A stretch of 64,000 nt of DNA from Belnapia sp. F-4-1 (GTDB taxonomy: Bacteria > Pseudomonadota > Alphaproteobacteria > Acetobacterales > Acetobacteraceae), in contig NZ_KN676113.1 of NCBI RefSeq assembly GCF_000802185.1, forward strand, positions 3,827,769 through 3,891,768. Direction: 5' to 3'. This document shows, in pieces, positions 7,705 through 16,400 of this stretch; positions within the stretch are counted from its first letter, which is position 1; each line of letters begins with the position of its first letter. Under the pieces are notes generated by a model, which saw only the letters and a list, made by a program, of their open reading frames with translations, was not told the DNA's origin and did no database searches. The position numbers and the translations under genes were made by a program.

Positions 7705-10026
7705 ATGAGCATTGCCAGGCCCACCCGTCGGCGCGAGGACCGCCGCTTCCTGACCGGCGGCGGGCGCTACGCCGACGACATCGACCTGCCCGGCCAGGCC
7801 TTTGCCACCTTTGTCCGCAGCCCCCATGCTCATGGCAGGATCCGCGGCATGGAGCTCGATGCCGCCCGTTCGGCGCCGGGCGTCCTTGGCCTCTACGTCG
7901 CGGCCGATCTGGAAGCGGCGGGCATCGGCCCGATCCCCTACCTGCCGATGCCGAAATTCCCGCTGGCCACTCAGATCGACGCGCCACGCCCGGTGCTGGC
8001 CGCCGGCCGGGTGCGCCATGTCGGCGAGCCGGTGGTGCTGGTGGTGGCCGAAACCCTTGCCGAGGCGCAGGACGCGGCGGAACTCGTCGGGCTCGATATC
8101 GACGCCCTCCCTGCTGTCGCCGGTACCGCCGCGGCCGTCGAGCCGGGCGCTCCGGCCGTCTGGGACGAGGCGCCGGACAACGTCGGTCTCACCTGGCGCG
8201 GCGGCGACCAGGCGGCAAGCGACGCCGCCTTCTCCCGCGCGGCGCATGTCACCCGTCTGCGGCTGGTCAACAACCGGGTCGTCGCCAACCCGATCGAGCC
8301 GCGGACCTGCATCGCCTCCTATGAGGAGGCCAGCGAGAGCTGGCAGCTGATCGCCGCCTCCCAGGGCGTGCAGTACATGCTGCGGGTGCTGTGCGAGCAC
8401 ACTCTCCGGGCGCCACGCGAGCGCATGCTCGTCTTCACCCATGACGTGGGCGGCGCCTTCGGGGTGAAGGAACAGCCCTATCCCGAGGACATCGCCATCC
8501 TCCATGCGGCCCGGATGCTGGGCCGGCCGGTGAAGTGGCGCGGCACCCGCACCGAGCATCTCCTTTCCGACAACCATGCGCGGGATTCCGTGCTCGACGC
8601 CGCCCTGGCGCTGGACGCCGAGGGCGGGTTTCTCGCCGTGCGGCTCGAAGTCCTGAACGCGATGGGCGCCTACTATTCGGTGCATGGCCCGTTCGTCATC
8701 ATCCGCAACACCACCAATGGGCTGCCGCTGGTCTACCGGACGCCGGCCATCGACGTGACGGTGAAGCTCGTCCTCAGCAACACCGCCTCCACCGGCCCCT
8801 ATCGCGGCGCCGGGCGGGAGGCGGCGGCCTATGTCATGGAGCGGCTGGTCGACCAGGCGGCGCGCGAGACGGGGAGGGACCCGATAGCGCTGCGCCGGCA
8901 GAACCTCATCCCGACCGAGGCGATGCCCTACCGGTCGCCCTCGGGGCGGCTGTACGACAGCGGCGACTTCGCCCGCGTGCTCGACCGCGCCCTGGAGCTG
9001 GCGGACTGGGAGGGCTTCGCCGCCCGGGAACGCGCCTCGGCAGCGGCCGGGCTGATCCGTGGCCGCGGGCTTTGCAGCTTCCTCGAATGCGTCGGCGGCC
9101 TGCTCTACGAAAGCGCCGACATCCGCTTCAACGAGGCGGACGGCATCGACATGGTGGTCGCCACCCAATCGAGTGGCCAGGGCCATGAGACGAGCTTCGC
9201 CCAACTGGTCGCCCACCGGCTCGGCGTGCCGGAAGAGGCGGTGCGGCTGCAACAGGGCGATAGCCGCGACGTGCCGCGCGGCCTGGCCTCGATCGCCTCC
9301 CGCTCGATGCTGATGGCGGGTTCGGCCATCTCCCTCGCTTGCGACACCGTCATCGAGAAGGGCAGGCGGGCTGCCGCCCATCTGCTCGAGGTCGCCGAGG
9401 CGGACCTCGAATTCGGGGATGGGGAATTCCGCATCGCCGGTACCGACCGCGGCATCGCACTGCTGGATCTTGCACGCCGCCTCCGCATGGAGGGGGGCTT
9501 GCCCGAGGGGATGCCGGCCAGCCTCGACTCCACCGGCGATTTCGACACGGAGGAGCTGAACTTTCCGAATGGCTGCCATGTCTGCGAGGTCGAGATCGAC
9601 CCGATGACCGGCACGATCCGGGTAGCCCGGTACACGGCGGTCGATGATGTCGGCGTCGCCATCAATCCGATGATCGTACATGGCCAGGTCCAGGGCGGCG
9701 TGGCGCAGGGCCTCGGCCAGGCCCTGATGGAACACATCGTCTATGACCCGGAGGGACAGCTGCTCTCCGCCTCCTTCATGGACTACGCGGTTCCCCGTGC
9801 CACCGATGTGCCCGACCTGGCGGTCGGCCTGGTGGAGGTGCCGGCCCGCAGCAATCCCCTGGGCGTCAAGGGCGCGGGGGAGTCAGGCGTCAGCGGCTCC
9901 CTTGCCGCGGTCATGAATGCCGTCGCCGATGCCCTCGCCCGGGCCGGCGCGGTCCCCGAGATCGACATGCCCGCGACACCGGAAAAGGTATGGCGCGCCC
10001 TGCAGCGCAAGGCGGGGGCGGCTTAG
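7705..10026 (+). CDS. Xanthine dehydrogenase family molybdopterin-binding subunit (orphan large subunit)
   Basis: A 773-residue CoxL/XdhB-type large subunit that binds molybdopterin cytosine dinucleotide and hydroxylates a carbon next to nitrogen or a carbonyl using water. RREDRRFLTGGGRYADDI opens the Ald_Xan_dh domain. THDVGGAFGVKE and GPYRGAGRE are the cofactor loops, and GVKGAGESGVSGS carries the expected catalytic glutamate. The active loop is PYRGAGR rather than the form-I CO dehydrogenase sequence with cysteine, so this is not a CO dehydrogenase. Oddly, no 2Fe-2S or FAD subunit gene lies beside it; these must come from elsewhere if it works as a trimer. It sits in the FAH/deacetylase/MFS operon after a 134-base gap. 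Confidence 0.9.
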   Translation: MSIARPTRRREDRRFLTGGGRYADDIDLPGQAFATFVRSPHAHGRIRGMELDAARSAPGVLGLYVAADLEAAGIGPIPYLPMPKFPLATQIDAPRPVLAAGRVRHVGEPVVLVVAETLAEAQDAAELVGLDIDALPAVAGTAAAVEPGAPAVWDEAPDNVGLTWRGGDQAASDAAFSRAAHVTRLRLVNNRVVANPIEPRTCIASYEEASESWQLIAASQGVQYMLRVLCEHTLRAPRERMLVFTHDVGGAFGVKEQPYPEDIAILHAARMLGRPVKWRGTRTEHLLSDNHARDSVLDAALALDAEGGFLAVRLEVLNAMGAYYSVHGPFVIIRNTTNGLPLVYRTPAIDVTVKLVLSNTASTGPYRGAGREAAAYVMERLVDQAARETGRDPIALRRQNLIPTEAMPYRSPSGRLYDSGDFARVLDRALELADWEGFAARERASAAAGLIRGRGLCSFLECVGGLLYESADIRFNEADGIDMVVATQSSGQGHETSFAQLVAHRLGVPEEAVRLQQGDSRDVPRGLASIASRSMLMAGSAISLACDTVIEKGRRAAAHLLEVAEADLEFGDGEFRIAGTDRGIALLDLARRLRMEGGLPEGMPASLDSTGDFDTEELNFPNGCHVCEVEIDPMTGTIRVARYTAVDDVGVAINPMIVHGQVQGGVAQGLGQALMEHIVYDPEGQLLSASFMDYAVPRATDVPDLAVGLVEVPARSNPLGVKGAGESGVSGSLAAVMNAVADALARAGAVPEIDMPATPEKVWRALQRKAGAA

Positions 10027-10073
10027 GCACAACAATGCGTCCGGGACCACCGGCGGACAGGAGGAAAGCCAAG

Positions 10074-11348
10074 ATGTCACAGGCAACCAAGGACAGCGGC
10101 GGCGCGCCTTTGGCGAGCGGGCAGAACCTCAACTGGTACGGCCAGCTGAGCGTGCCGGAGCGGCGGACCTTCTGGGCTTCCTTCGGCGGCTTCGCGCTCG
10201 ATGGCATGGACATCCTGCTCTACAGCTTCGTCATCCCGACGCTGATCGCAGCCTGGTCGATGACCCGGGCCGATGCGGGCATCATCGCCACCACCGCTCT
10301 CCTCGTCTCCGCGGCCGGTGGATGGATCGGCGGCATCCTGTCGGATCGCTACGGCCGGGTCCGGACGCTGCAGATCACCATCCTCTGGTTCTCGTTCTTC
10401 ACCGGCCTGAGCGGGCTGACCAACTCCTTCGAGCAGCTGCTGGTGGTGCGCGGCTTGCAGGGCCTCGGCTTCGGCGCCGAATGGGCGGTGGGTGCGGCGT
10501 TACTGGGTGAGATGGTCCAGCCGCAGCACCGCGGCAAGGCGCTGGGCTTCGTCCAGAGCGCCTGGGCGGTCGGCTGGGCGGCCTCCGCGCTGATCTATAC
10601 CGCGACTTATGCCCTGCTGCCGGAGAGCATTGCCTGGCGCATCCTGTTCTTCATCGGCCTGCTGCCGGCGCTCTTCATCTTCTACCTCCGCCGCTACGTG
10701 CCGGAGAGCAGCCTGCTTGAGGCCGAGCGTAGGACCGGCGATACCGGGCGCTTCGCGGAAATCTTCTCGCCGGCCCTGCTGCGCACCACGCTCTTCGCCG
10801 CCCTCCTCGCGATCGGTGTCCAGGGTGGCTACTACGCGGTGATGACCTGGCTCCCGACTTTCCTGCGCACGGTTCGGGGCCTGACGGTACTGAATTCGGG
10901 CGGCTACCTGGCAGTGGTGATCGTCGCCGCCTGGTTGGGCTACGTCGCAGGAGCCTACCTGACCGACGCCATCGGGCGACGGCGCTGCTTCGCCCTGTTC
11001 TCGGTGTGCTCCATCATCACGGTGCTGGCCTATACGATGATCCCGGTCAGCAACGGCATGATGCTGGTGCTCGGCTTCCCCTTGGGCTTCTTCGCCTCGG
11101 GCACCTATAGCGGACTGGGCGCCTACTTCACCGAACTCTTCCCGACGCGGGTTCGCGGCTCCGGGATGGGGTTCGCCTATAATTTCGGCCGCGCCGTCGG
11201 CGCCACCTTTCCGACACTGGTGGGCGTCCTTAGCGCGGACATGCCGCTCGCCACGGCGATCGGCCTGTTCACCGCCTCGGCCTATGCGCTGGTGTTCATC
11301 AGCATCTGCGTCCTGCCCGAAACCCGGGGACGCGTGCTGCAGGCGTGA
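10074..11348 (+). CDS. MFS transporter (aromatic acid:H+ symporter-like)
   Basis: A 424-residue carrier with about 12 hydrophobic segments. The loop between helices 2 and 3 reads GGILSDRYGRVRTL, and a second copy, GAYLTDAIGRRR, follows in the C-terminal half, as expected of the major facilitator fold. FGGFALDGMDILLYSF resembles the helix-1 signature of the aromatic/organic acid symporters (DGxD). The start at 10074 has a strong AGGAGGAAAG ribosome site at 10059-10068; upstream in-frame codons belong to the previous gene region. As last gene of the catabolic operon it most likely imports the pathway substrate. Confidence 0.9.
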   Translation: MSQATKDSGGAPLASGQNLNWYGQLSVPERRTFWASFGGFALDGMDILLYSFVIPTLIAAWSMTRADAGIIATTALLVSAAGGWIGGILSDRYGRVRTLQITILWFSFFTGLSGLTNSFEQLLVVRGLQGLGFGAEWAVGAALLGEMVQPQHRGKALGFVQSAWAVGWAASALIYTATYALLPESIAWRILFFIGLLPALFIFYLRRYVPESSLLEAERRTGDTGRFAEIFSPALLRTTLFAALLAIGVQGGYYAVMTWLPTFLRTVRGLTVLNSGGYLAVVIVAAWLGYVAGAYLTDAIGRRRCFALFSVCSIITVLAYTMIPVSNGMMLVLGFPLGFFASGTYSGLGAYFTELFPTRVRGSGMGFAYNFGRAVGATFPTLVGVLSADMPLATAIGLFTASAYALVFISICVLPETRGRVLQA

Positions 11349-11354
11349 TGAGGC

Positions 11355-11389
11355 CCGGGCAGGGCCGGTGGCCGAGCTTGCCCTGCCGG
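11355..11389 (+). terminator. Hairpin after MFS gene
   Basis: CCGGGCAGGGC pairs with GCCCTGCCGG across a 14-base loop, giving about ten pairs with one bulged G, six bases after the MFS stop. There is no T-run, so it may stop or protect the 3' end rather than act as a classical intrinsic terminator. Confidence 0.4.
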
Positions 11390-11569
11390 CCCGCCAGATC
11401 CACGCCGGGCGGGCTGCGGTGACCGCAGCAGCGACGCCATGGCCTGACGCCTGCCTCGCGGGTTGCGGCACGTGAATGGCCGAGGCGGGCCGGCTGCCGT
11501 TCCTCGGGTGGCAACCGAAGCCGGTGCCGCAGGTTCTCTCTCGACCTCCAACGCAACTGCGAAGATTTC

Positions 11570-12160
11570 ATGCGGACCATTTCGGAACAGCGGCTGTTCG
11601 ATGCGCTCGCCACGCTTTCCCACGCCTTCGCGCAAGGCGGCGTCCCCAGCATGCCCGGTGGGGATGCCGTAGCGGAGGACGGCGCCGGCGAACCATCCCC
11701 GGCGATCACCGCCATGGATGACGAGATGCGCGAGGTGCTGGGCGAGGCGGCCCTTGCCGTTGCCTTCGGCGCCTTCGCCTCGCGTGGCGGGGATGGCGGG
11801 CCGATCCACACCCTGATCGCCGCCATGGGCCTCATGGCCATCCGCAGCGGGGAGGAGCCGGACCCGCCCGGCGAGATCCTCGGCATCGCCGCCCGGGACG
11901 AGCAGGTGGAAACGGAGATCGACCGGGCTGGGGAGGAGATCGACCGGCGCTTCGGGCGGGAGGCCGTGGCCGAGGACATCACCGCGGCGCTGGAAGCGCG
12001 GCTGATCGGCACGGCCATCACCCTGGCCGGCTGCACGCTGCCGGAGGGGGTGGATGGCCAAGCGGCGGTGCGCCTGCGTGCCGCGCGCTGCTTCGCCAGG
12101 CTGGCCGCCGGGCTGCTGGCGATGGACGCCGCCGGTACGATGCCCGGCAAGGAGGCCTGA
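11570..12160 (+). CDS. Hypothetical protein coupled to SGNH hydrolase
   Basis: A 196-residue protein that I do not recognise. It begins MRTISEQRLFDAL, and is rich in alanine, glycine and acidic residues. An alternation of small hydrophobic and charged residues suggests amphipathic helices. The segments GEAALAVAFGAFAS and HTLIAAMGLMAIRSG are the most hydrophobic but are too short to be clear membrane spans. No signal peptide is seen. Its stop lies two bases before the GTG of the SGNH hydrolase gene and an AAGGAGG site sits at its 3' end, so the two are probably coupled. A long antisense frame exists but lacks any domain. Confidence 0.55.
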   Translation: MRTISEQRLFDALATLSHAFAQGGVPSMPGGDAVAEDGAGEPSPAITAMDDEMREVLGEAALAVAFGAFASRGGDGGPIHTLIAAMGLMAIRSGEEPDPPGEILGIAARDEQVETEIDRAGEEIDRRFGREAVAEDITAALEARLIGTAITLAGCTLPEGVDGQAAVRLRAARCFARLAAGLLAMDAAGTMPGKEA

Positions 12161-12162
12161 CC

Positions 12163-12903
12163 GTGAAGGCGCCGTTGACCGGCCGCCGGTCGGCGGTCGG
12201 CGCCGGCCTGACGGTGCTCGCCACCGGCGAGGCGGCTGGCCAGGGCGGCGATGCGGGACATGTCGTGCTGCTCGGCGACTCGATCTTCGACAACAAGGGC
12301 TACGTGGCAGGTGGGCCGGATGTGGTCGCGCATCTCCGGAACCGGTTGCCCGCTGGCTGGCGAGGCAGCCTGGCTGCGGTGGGTGGCGCAGTGGCGGGCG
12401 ACGTCGTCCGCCAGCTCGGGCGGGTGCCGCAGGGGGCCAGCCATCTCGTCGTCAGTGCCGGCGGCAACGACGCCCTGCGGCAGGAAGCCATCCTCGGCCA
12501 GGAGGCCCGAAGCGTGGGCGAGGGACTGGTCCGGCTGGCCGCCGTGGTGGACCGCTTCCGCCAGGATTACCGCGCGATGCTCGATGCGGTGCTGGCCCGC
12601 CGGCTCCCCACCGCGGTCTGCACCGTCTACGATCCCCGCTTCGCCGATCCGCAGCGGCAGCAGCTGGCGGTCGCCGGGCTCGTCCTGTTCAACGATGCCA
12701 TCACGCGCGAGGCTTTCCGGCGCGGCCTGCCGCTGATCGACCTGCGGCTCGTTTGCGACGAGGCGGCGGACTTCGCCAACGCCATCGAGCCCTCCGTCCA
12801 GGGCGGCCGGAAGATCGCCGGGGCCATCGCCCGTTTCGCCCTCGACCGGCCAGGGGGGCGTTCCGTGATCTACGGGGGGCAACTAGGCGGCTCTGCGGCA
12901 TAG
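12163..12903 (+). CDS. SGNH/GDSL hydrolase family protein
   Basis: A 246-residue GDSL-type esterase/lipase. Block I is VVLLGDSIFDN with nucleophile Ser40. VSAGGNDAL is the block with the oxyanion-hole Asn. The expected last block (Asp-x-x-His) is not obvious: the C-terminal region instead reads ANAIEPSVQGGRKIAGAI, with no histidine where the catalytic one would be. The protein may therefore be a variant or use a different residue. The first about 26 residues (MKAPLTGRRSAVGAGLTVLA) are a weak signal-like segment. The GTG start is chosen for its AAGGAGG site at 12148-12154. The natural substrate is unknown. Confidence 0.75.
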   Translation: MKAPLTGRRSAVGAGLTVLATGEAAGQGGDAGHVVLLGDSIFDNKGYVAGGPDVVAHLRNRLPAGWRGSLAAVGGAVAGDVVRQLGRVPQGASHLVVSAGGNDALRQEAILGQEARSVGEGLVRLAAVVDRFRQDYRAMLDAVLARRLPTAVCTVYDPRFADPQRQQLAVAGLVLFNDAITREAFRRGLPLIDLRLVCDEAADFANAIEPSVQGGRKIAGAIARFALDRPGGRSVIYGGQLGGSAA

Positions 12904-12969
12904 CCGCGGGCGATGAAGGTGGTGGCGCCCGGCATCTGGAACGGATAATGAACGCCCGAAAGGGTGAGC

Positions 12970-15126
12970 ATGGCCGACCAGATCGTCATCACCGAGAAGA
13001 CCAGCCAGGCGAAGGATGTCCGCGCTGCGGTCGGTGGCCGCTACGGGATGATTCTCCCCGCCGAGGGGCATCTCTTCAACCTCCTCGAGCCCGAGGAGGT
13101 GGTGCCGGAGTGGAAGCGCTGGCGGCCGATCCTGCTCCGGCCCAGCGGCCTGTACGGCACCAAGCCTGCCACCGGCGGCAACAAGGCCGCGAAGCTCAAG
13201 GCGATCCGCGACGCCCTGCGCCAGGCGAGGCAGGTCTGGCTGGCCACGGACTGCGACCGCGAGGGCCAGCTCATCGGCCAGGAGATCCTGGAGCATTACG
13301 GCTATCGCGGCACCGTCATGCGGGTGATCTTCACCGCCCAGGACCCGGAGACCATCCGCACCGCCTTCGCCAGGGCGAAGCCCAATGCCGATTTCGCCCG
13401 GCTCTACGCGGCCGCGGTTGCCCGGCGCCAGGCTGACCAGATCTACAACCTTTCGCTCACCCGCACCGCCACCGTGACCCTGGCGGGCGGTGCCCGGGCC
13501 GTCATCGGCGTCGGCCGGGTCAAGACGCCGACCCTCGCCATCGTCTGCCGGCGCGAGCTCGAGATCCGCAATTTCGTGCCGCAGGCCTATTTCGAGGTGG
13601 TCGCCACGGCCCGGGCCGAAGCCGGGGCGCTGCAGATGCGGCATGCACCGAAGGAGCGAATCCTGAAGCGCGAGGAGGCCGAGGCGATTGCCGCCGCCGC
13701 CGAGGGCTTCACCGGCCCGCTCGCGGTGAAGGTCGAGGACAAGCGCCAGGGCCCACCCCGCCTGCATGACCTGCCCTCGTTGCAGAAGCTTTGCGGCTCG
13801 CGCTTCGGCTGGTCGGCGGCGCGGACGCTGGAGGTGGCGCAGGAGCTTTATGACGGGCAGGGCAAGAAGGTCATCACCTATCCGCGGGCCGAGACCCGCT
13901 ACCTGCCGGAGAACCTGATCGCAGACGTGCCGCGGATCGTGGCCGGGCTCCAGGTCGGGCGGGCCTTCGGCGCCATCCCGGTGCCGCAGCCGCCGGTCAT
14001 CCGCCGTGGCGCGAGCGGTCCCTTCCACGACCGGGGCCTGGCCGGAGCCAGCCACCATGCGGTCATCCCCAACGTCAACACGGTCGATACGCTGCGCGAG
14101 GTCTGGCCACGCCTGAGCACCGATGAGCGCAGGCTGTTCGACGTCATCGCCCGCGCCTACCTGGCGGCGATGATGCCCGATTTCCGCTACCGGCAGACGA
14201 CCGTCACCCTGGATGTCGGCCCCCACGCCTTCCGCGCCGCCGGCCGCCAGCCGATCGAGCTCGGCTGGCGGGCCGCCTTTCCCGACTGGCAGCCGGCGGA
14301 AGAGCGGGGCGAGGAGGCGCAGATGCTGCCCCCGCTCCGGCATGGCGAGACGGCGCTGCTGCGCGATGCCAAGGTCGAGGACAAGGAAACCCGTCCGCCG
14401 CCGCGCTACAACGAAGGCACGCTGATCGAGGCCATGCAGAACGCCTGGCGCTTCGTCGAGGACGAGGCGCTGCGGGACCGCCTGAAGGAGGCCAAGGGCA
14501 TCGGCACGCCGGCCACCCGTGCCGAGATCATCCGCGGCCTCAAGGCGCAGGATTTCCTCGCCACGGAGGGCAAGAACATCGTCCCCACGGAGCGCGGCCT
14601 TTCGCTCCACGCGGTGCTGGAGAGGGCGGACCCGGCCCTGGTCGACCCCGGGGTGACAGCGCAGATGGAGCGGCTGCTGGACGAGGTGCTGGTGGGGCAG
14701 CAGGAGATGGTGGGTGCCATCGATGCCGTCTGCGCCCAGGCCAGCCGCATCATCGGCCGGCTGCAGGACGGTGCGGCCTCCGTCGACGCGGCCGCGCTGA
14801 GCAGGGCGGTCCCGGACCGCGGGGCAGACCGGCCGCCGACCCCGGCCATGAAGCGCTTCGCCGACAGCCTGGCGCGGCAGAAGGGGCTGAAGCCGCCGCG
14901 TGGCTATGCGACCTCCGGTGCCATCTGCCGTGCCTTCCTGGACCAGCACGCATCCAGGAAGGCTGGAGCCCCGGGCGTCGACAGCCCAGGTGACGGGCGA
15001 ACATCGCCTGTGGCGGACACTACGGCAGTACCTCGCCGGCCGAAGCACAGCGACACACGCATGGCGGCACCCGCCGCCGACCGGAAACAGGGTCCGAGGC
15101 GCCGTAAGGCAAAGCGGCCCGGGTGA
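12970..15126 (+). CDS. topB: DNA topoisomerase III (type IA)
   Basis: A 718-residue type IA topoisomerase that passes single DNA strands and unlinks replicated or recombining DNA. The Toprim domain spans about residues 1-150, with EKTSQAKD holding the conserved Glu and ATDCDREGQLIG the DxDxE metal site. The catalytic tyrosine is Tyr304 in ITYPRAETRYLP. Chromosomal enzymes usually have Thr-Asp after the arginine; Ala-Glu is seen in plasmid or conjugative-element TopB (TraE-like) enzymes. The C-terminal 70 residues are basic and lack zinc-finger cysteines. ATG 12970 is chosen; a GTG two codons earlier is also possible. No replication or conjugation genes lie beside it. Confidence 0.92.
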   Translation: MADQIVITEKTSQAKDVRAAVGGRYGMILPAEGHLFNLLEPEEVVPEWKRWRPILLRPSGLYGTKPATGGNKAAKLKAIRDALRQARQVWLATDCDREGQLIGQEILEHYGYRGTVMRVIFTAQDPETIRTAFARAKPNADFARLYAAAVARRQADQIYNLSLTRTATVTLAGGARAVIGVGRVKTPTLAIVCRRELEIRNFVPQAYFEVVATARAEAGALQMRHAPKERILKREEAEAIAAAAEGFTGPLAVKVEDKRQGPPRLHDLPSLQKLCGSRFGWSAARTLEVAQELYDGQGKKVITYPRAETRYLPENLIADVPRIVAGLQVGRAFGAIPVPQPPVIRRGASGPFHDRGLAGASHHAVIPNVNTVDTLREVWPRLSTDERRLFDVIARAYLAAMMPDFRYRQTTVTLDVGPHAFRAAGRQPIELGWRAAFPDWQPAEERGEEAQMLPPLRHGETALLRDAKVEDKETRPPPRYNEGTLIEAMQNAWRFVEDEALRDRLKEAKGIGTPATRAEIIRGLKAQDFLATEGKNIVPTERGLSLHAVLERADPALVDPGVTAQMERLLDEVLVGQQEMVGAIDAVCAQASRIIGRLQDGAASVDAAALSRAVPDRGADRPPTPAMKRFADSLARQKGLKPPRGYATSGAICRAFLDQHASRKAGAPGVDSPGDGRTSPVADTTAVPRRPKHSDTRMAAPAADRKQGPRRRKAKRPG

Positions 15127-15142
15127 GGCGGGGCAGCGGCCG

Positions 15143-16339
15143 TCAGATGACCCCCGCCTCCCGGAAGGCGGCGATCCGCGCCGCGTCGTAGCCCGCCGCC
15201 GCCAGCACCGCCTCGGTGTCGGCGCCGAGGGCCGGGGCCGGGCGGTCCAGCCGCGCTGCGCCATGCGCCAGGCGGAAGCCGGTGGTGGCGAAGCGCAGCC
15301 TTCCCCAGGGCGTCTCCACCTCCTGCAGGGCGTCCCGCGACCGGATCTGCCGGTGCTCGATCACCTCGTCGACCCGCCAGATGCGGGCGCAGGGGGCACC
15401 GGCGGCGTTCAGCCGTTCCTCCCACTCGGCGGCATCGGCGGCGGCGAGCGCCCCCTCGATCACGTCGCGCAGCAGGGCGGCGTTCTCCAGGCGGAGAAAC
15501 CAGTCGGCCAGGCGCGGCTCCTCCAATGCATCGGCGCGGCCGATGGCGCGCAGCAGGGCCTCATACTGCCGGTCGGTGTTGACGGCGAGCAGCAGGTGGC
15601 CGTCGCGGGCGCGGAACAGGTTGGCCGTCGCCTTGCGGCTGACCGCCTGGTTGCCCCATTGCTGCTGCTTGTGGCCGGCGACGGTCCAGTCCGCCACCTG
15701 GCCGCCGAGGAAGGCCAGCGTCGATTCGAGCATCGATACATCGACCCGCTGGCCCTGCCCGGTATGCGTCCGCTGGTGGAGGGCGGAGGCGACGCCGAAA
15801 GCGGCCGTCATGCCGGAGAGCTGGTCGCAAACGGCGAAGCCGGCGCGCAGCGGGTCGCCGCCCGGATGGCCGGTCATCGCCATGATGCCGGACATGGCCT
15901 GGATGCGGCCGTCATAGCCCGCTTCCAGCCGGTCGGGCCCCGTCTGGCCGAAGGCGGAGACGCTGCAGAAGATCAGGCGCGGGTTGACCTTCGACAGCGC
16001 CTCGTAGCCGAGGCCGAGCCGGTCCATCACGCCGGGGCGGAAATTCTCCATCACCACATCGGCCTCGGCAGCGAGGCGGAGCAGGATCTCCCGCGCCTCG
16101 GGCTTCTGCAGGTCGAGGGTGAGGCTGCGCTTGTTGCCGTTCACCGCCTGCCAGGCGGAGGCCATGCCGCGCTCGGCCCATTCGCGGGAAAGCGGCGTGC
16201 GGCGCATGTCCTCGCCCTCGCGGCGCTCGACCTTCACCACATCGGCCCCCAGCAGGGCGAGCTGGTAGCTGGCGAAGGGGCCGGCGAGGACCTGGGTGAA
16301 GTCGAGGATGCGGATGCCCTCGAAGGGGCGGGCGGTCAC
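15143..16339 (-). CDS. CaiB/BaiF family CoA-transferase
   Basis: A 398-residue family III CoA-transferase, moving CoA between a thioester and a free carboxylic acid. The N-terminus GIRILDFTQVLAGPFA and LLGADVVKVERREGED are family signatures. ENFRPGVMDRLGLGY and the region YDGRIQAMSGIMAMTG, which contains the expected catalytic aspartate (about residue 155-170), follow. The GTG start at 16339 has GGAGGG six bases upstream. The next minus-strand gene upstream encodes a glycine-reductase-B-like protein. The acid substrate cannot be told from the sequence. Confidence 0.9.
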   Translation of the reverse strand: MTARPFEGIRILDFTQVLAGPFASYQLALLGADVVKVERREGEDMRRTPLSREWAERGMASAWQAVNGNKRSLTLDLQKPEAREILLRLAAEADVVMENFRPGVMDRLGLGYEALSKVNPRLIFCSVSAFGQTGPDRLEAGYDGRIQAMSGIMAMTGHPGGDPLRAGFAVCDQLSGMTAAFGVASALHQRTHTGQGQRVDVSMLESTLAFLGGQVADWTVAGHKQQQWGNQAVSRKATANLFRARDGHLLLAVNTDRQYEALLRAIGRADALEEPRLADWFLRLENAALLRDVIEGALAAADAAEWEERLNAAGAPCARIWRVDEVIEHRQIRSRDALQEVETPWGRLRFATTGFRLAHGAARLDRPAPALGADTEAVLAAAGYDAARIAAFREAGVI

Positions 16340-16400
16340 GCCGCCCTCCGGTCGCCAGAGGGCCGCAAGGACCGGAGGCGTGAATCGGCGGGCTTCATCA

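Noticed and set aside
7432-9735. 767-codon minus-strand frame
   Set aside because: It lies opposite the molybdopterin hydroxylase gene, and its translation is low-complexity His/Arg-rich with no motif.
12883-15264. 793-codon minus-strand frame opposite topB
   Set aside because: The plus-strand topB has every expected motif; the antisense product shows none.
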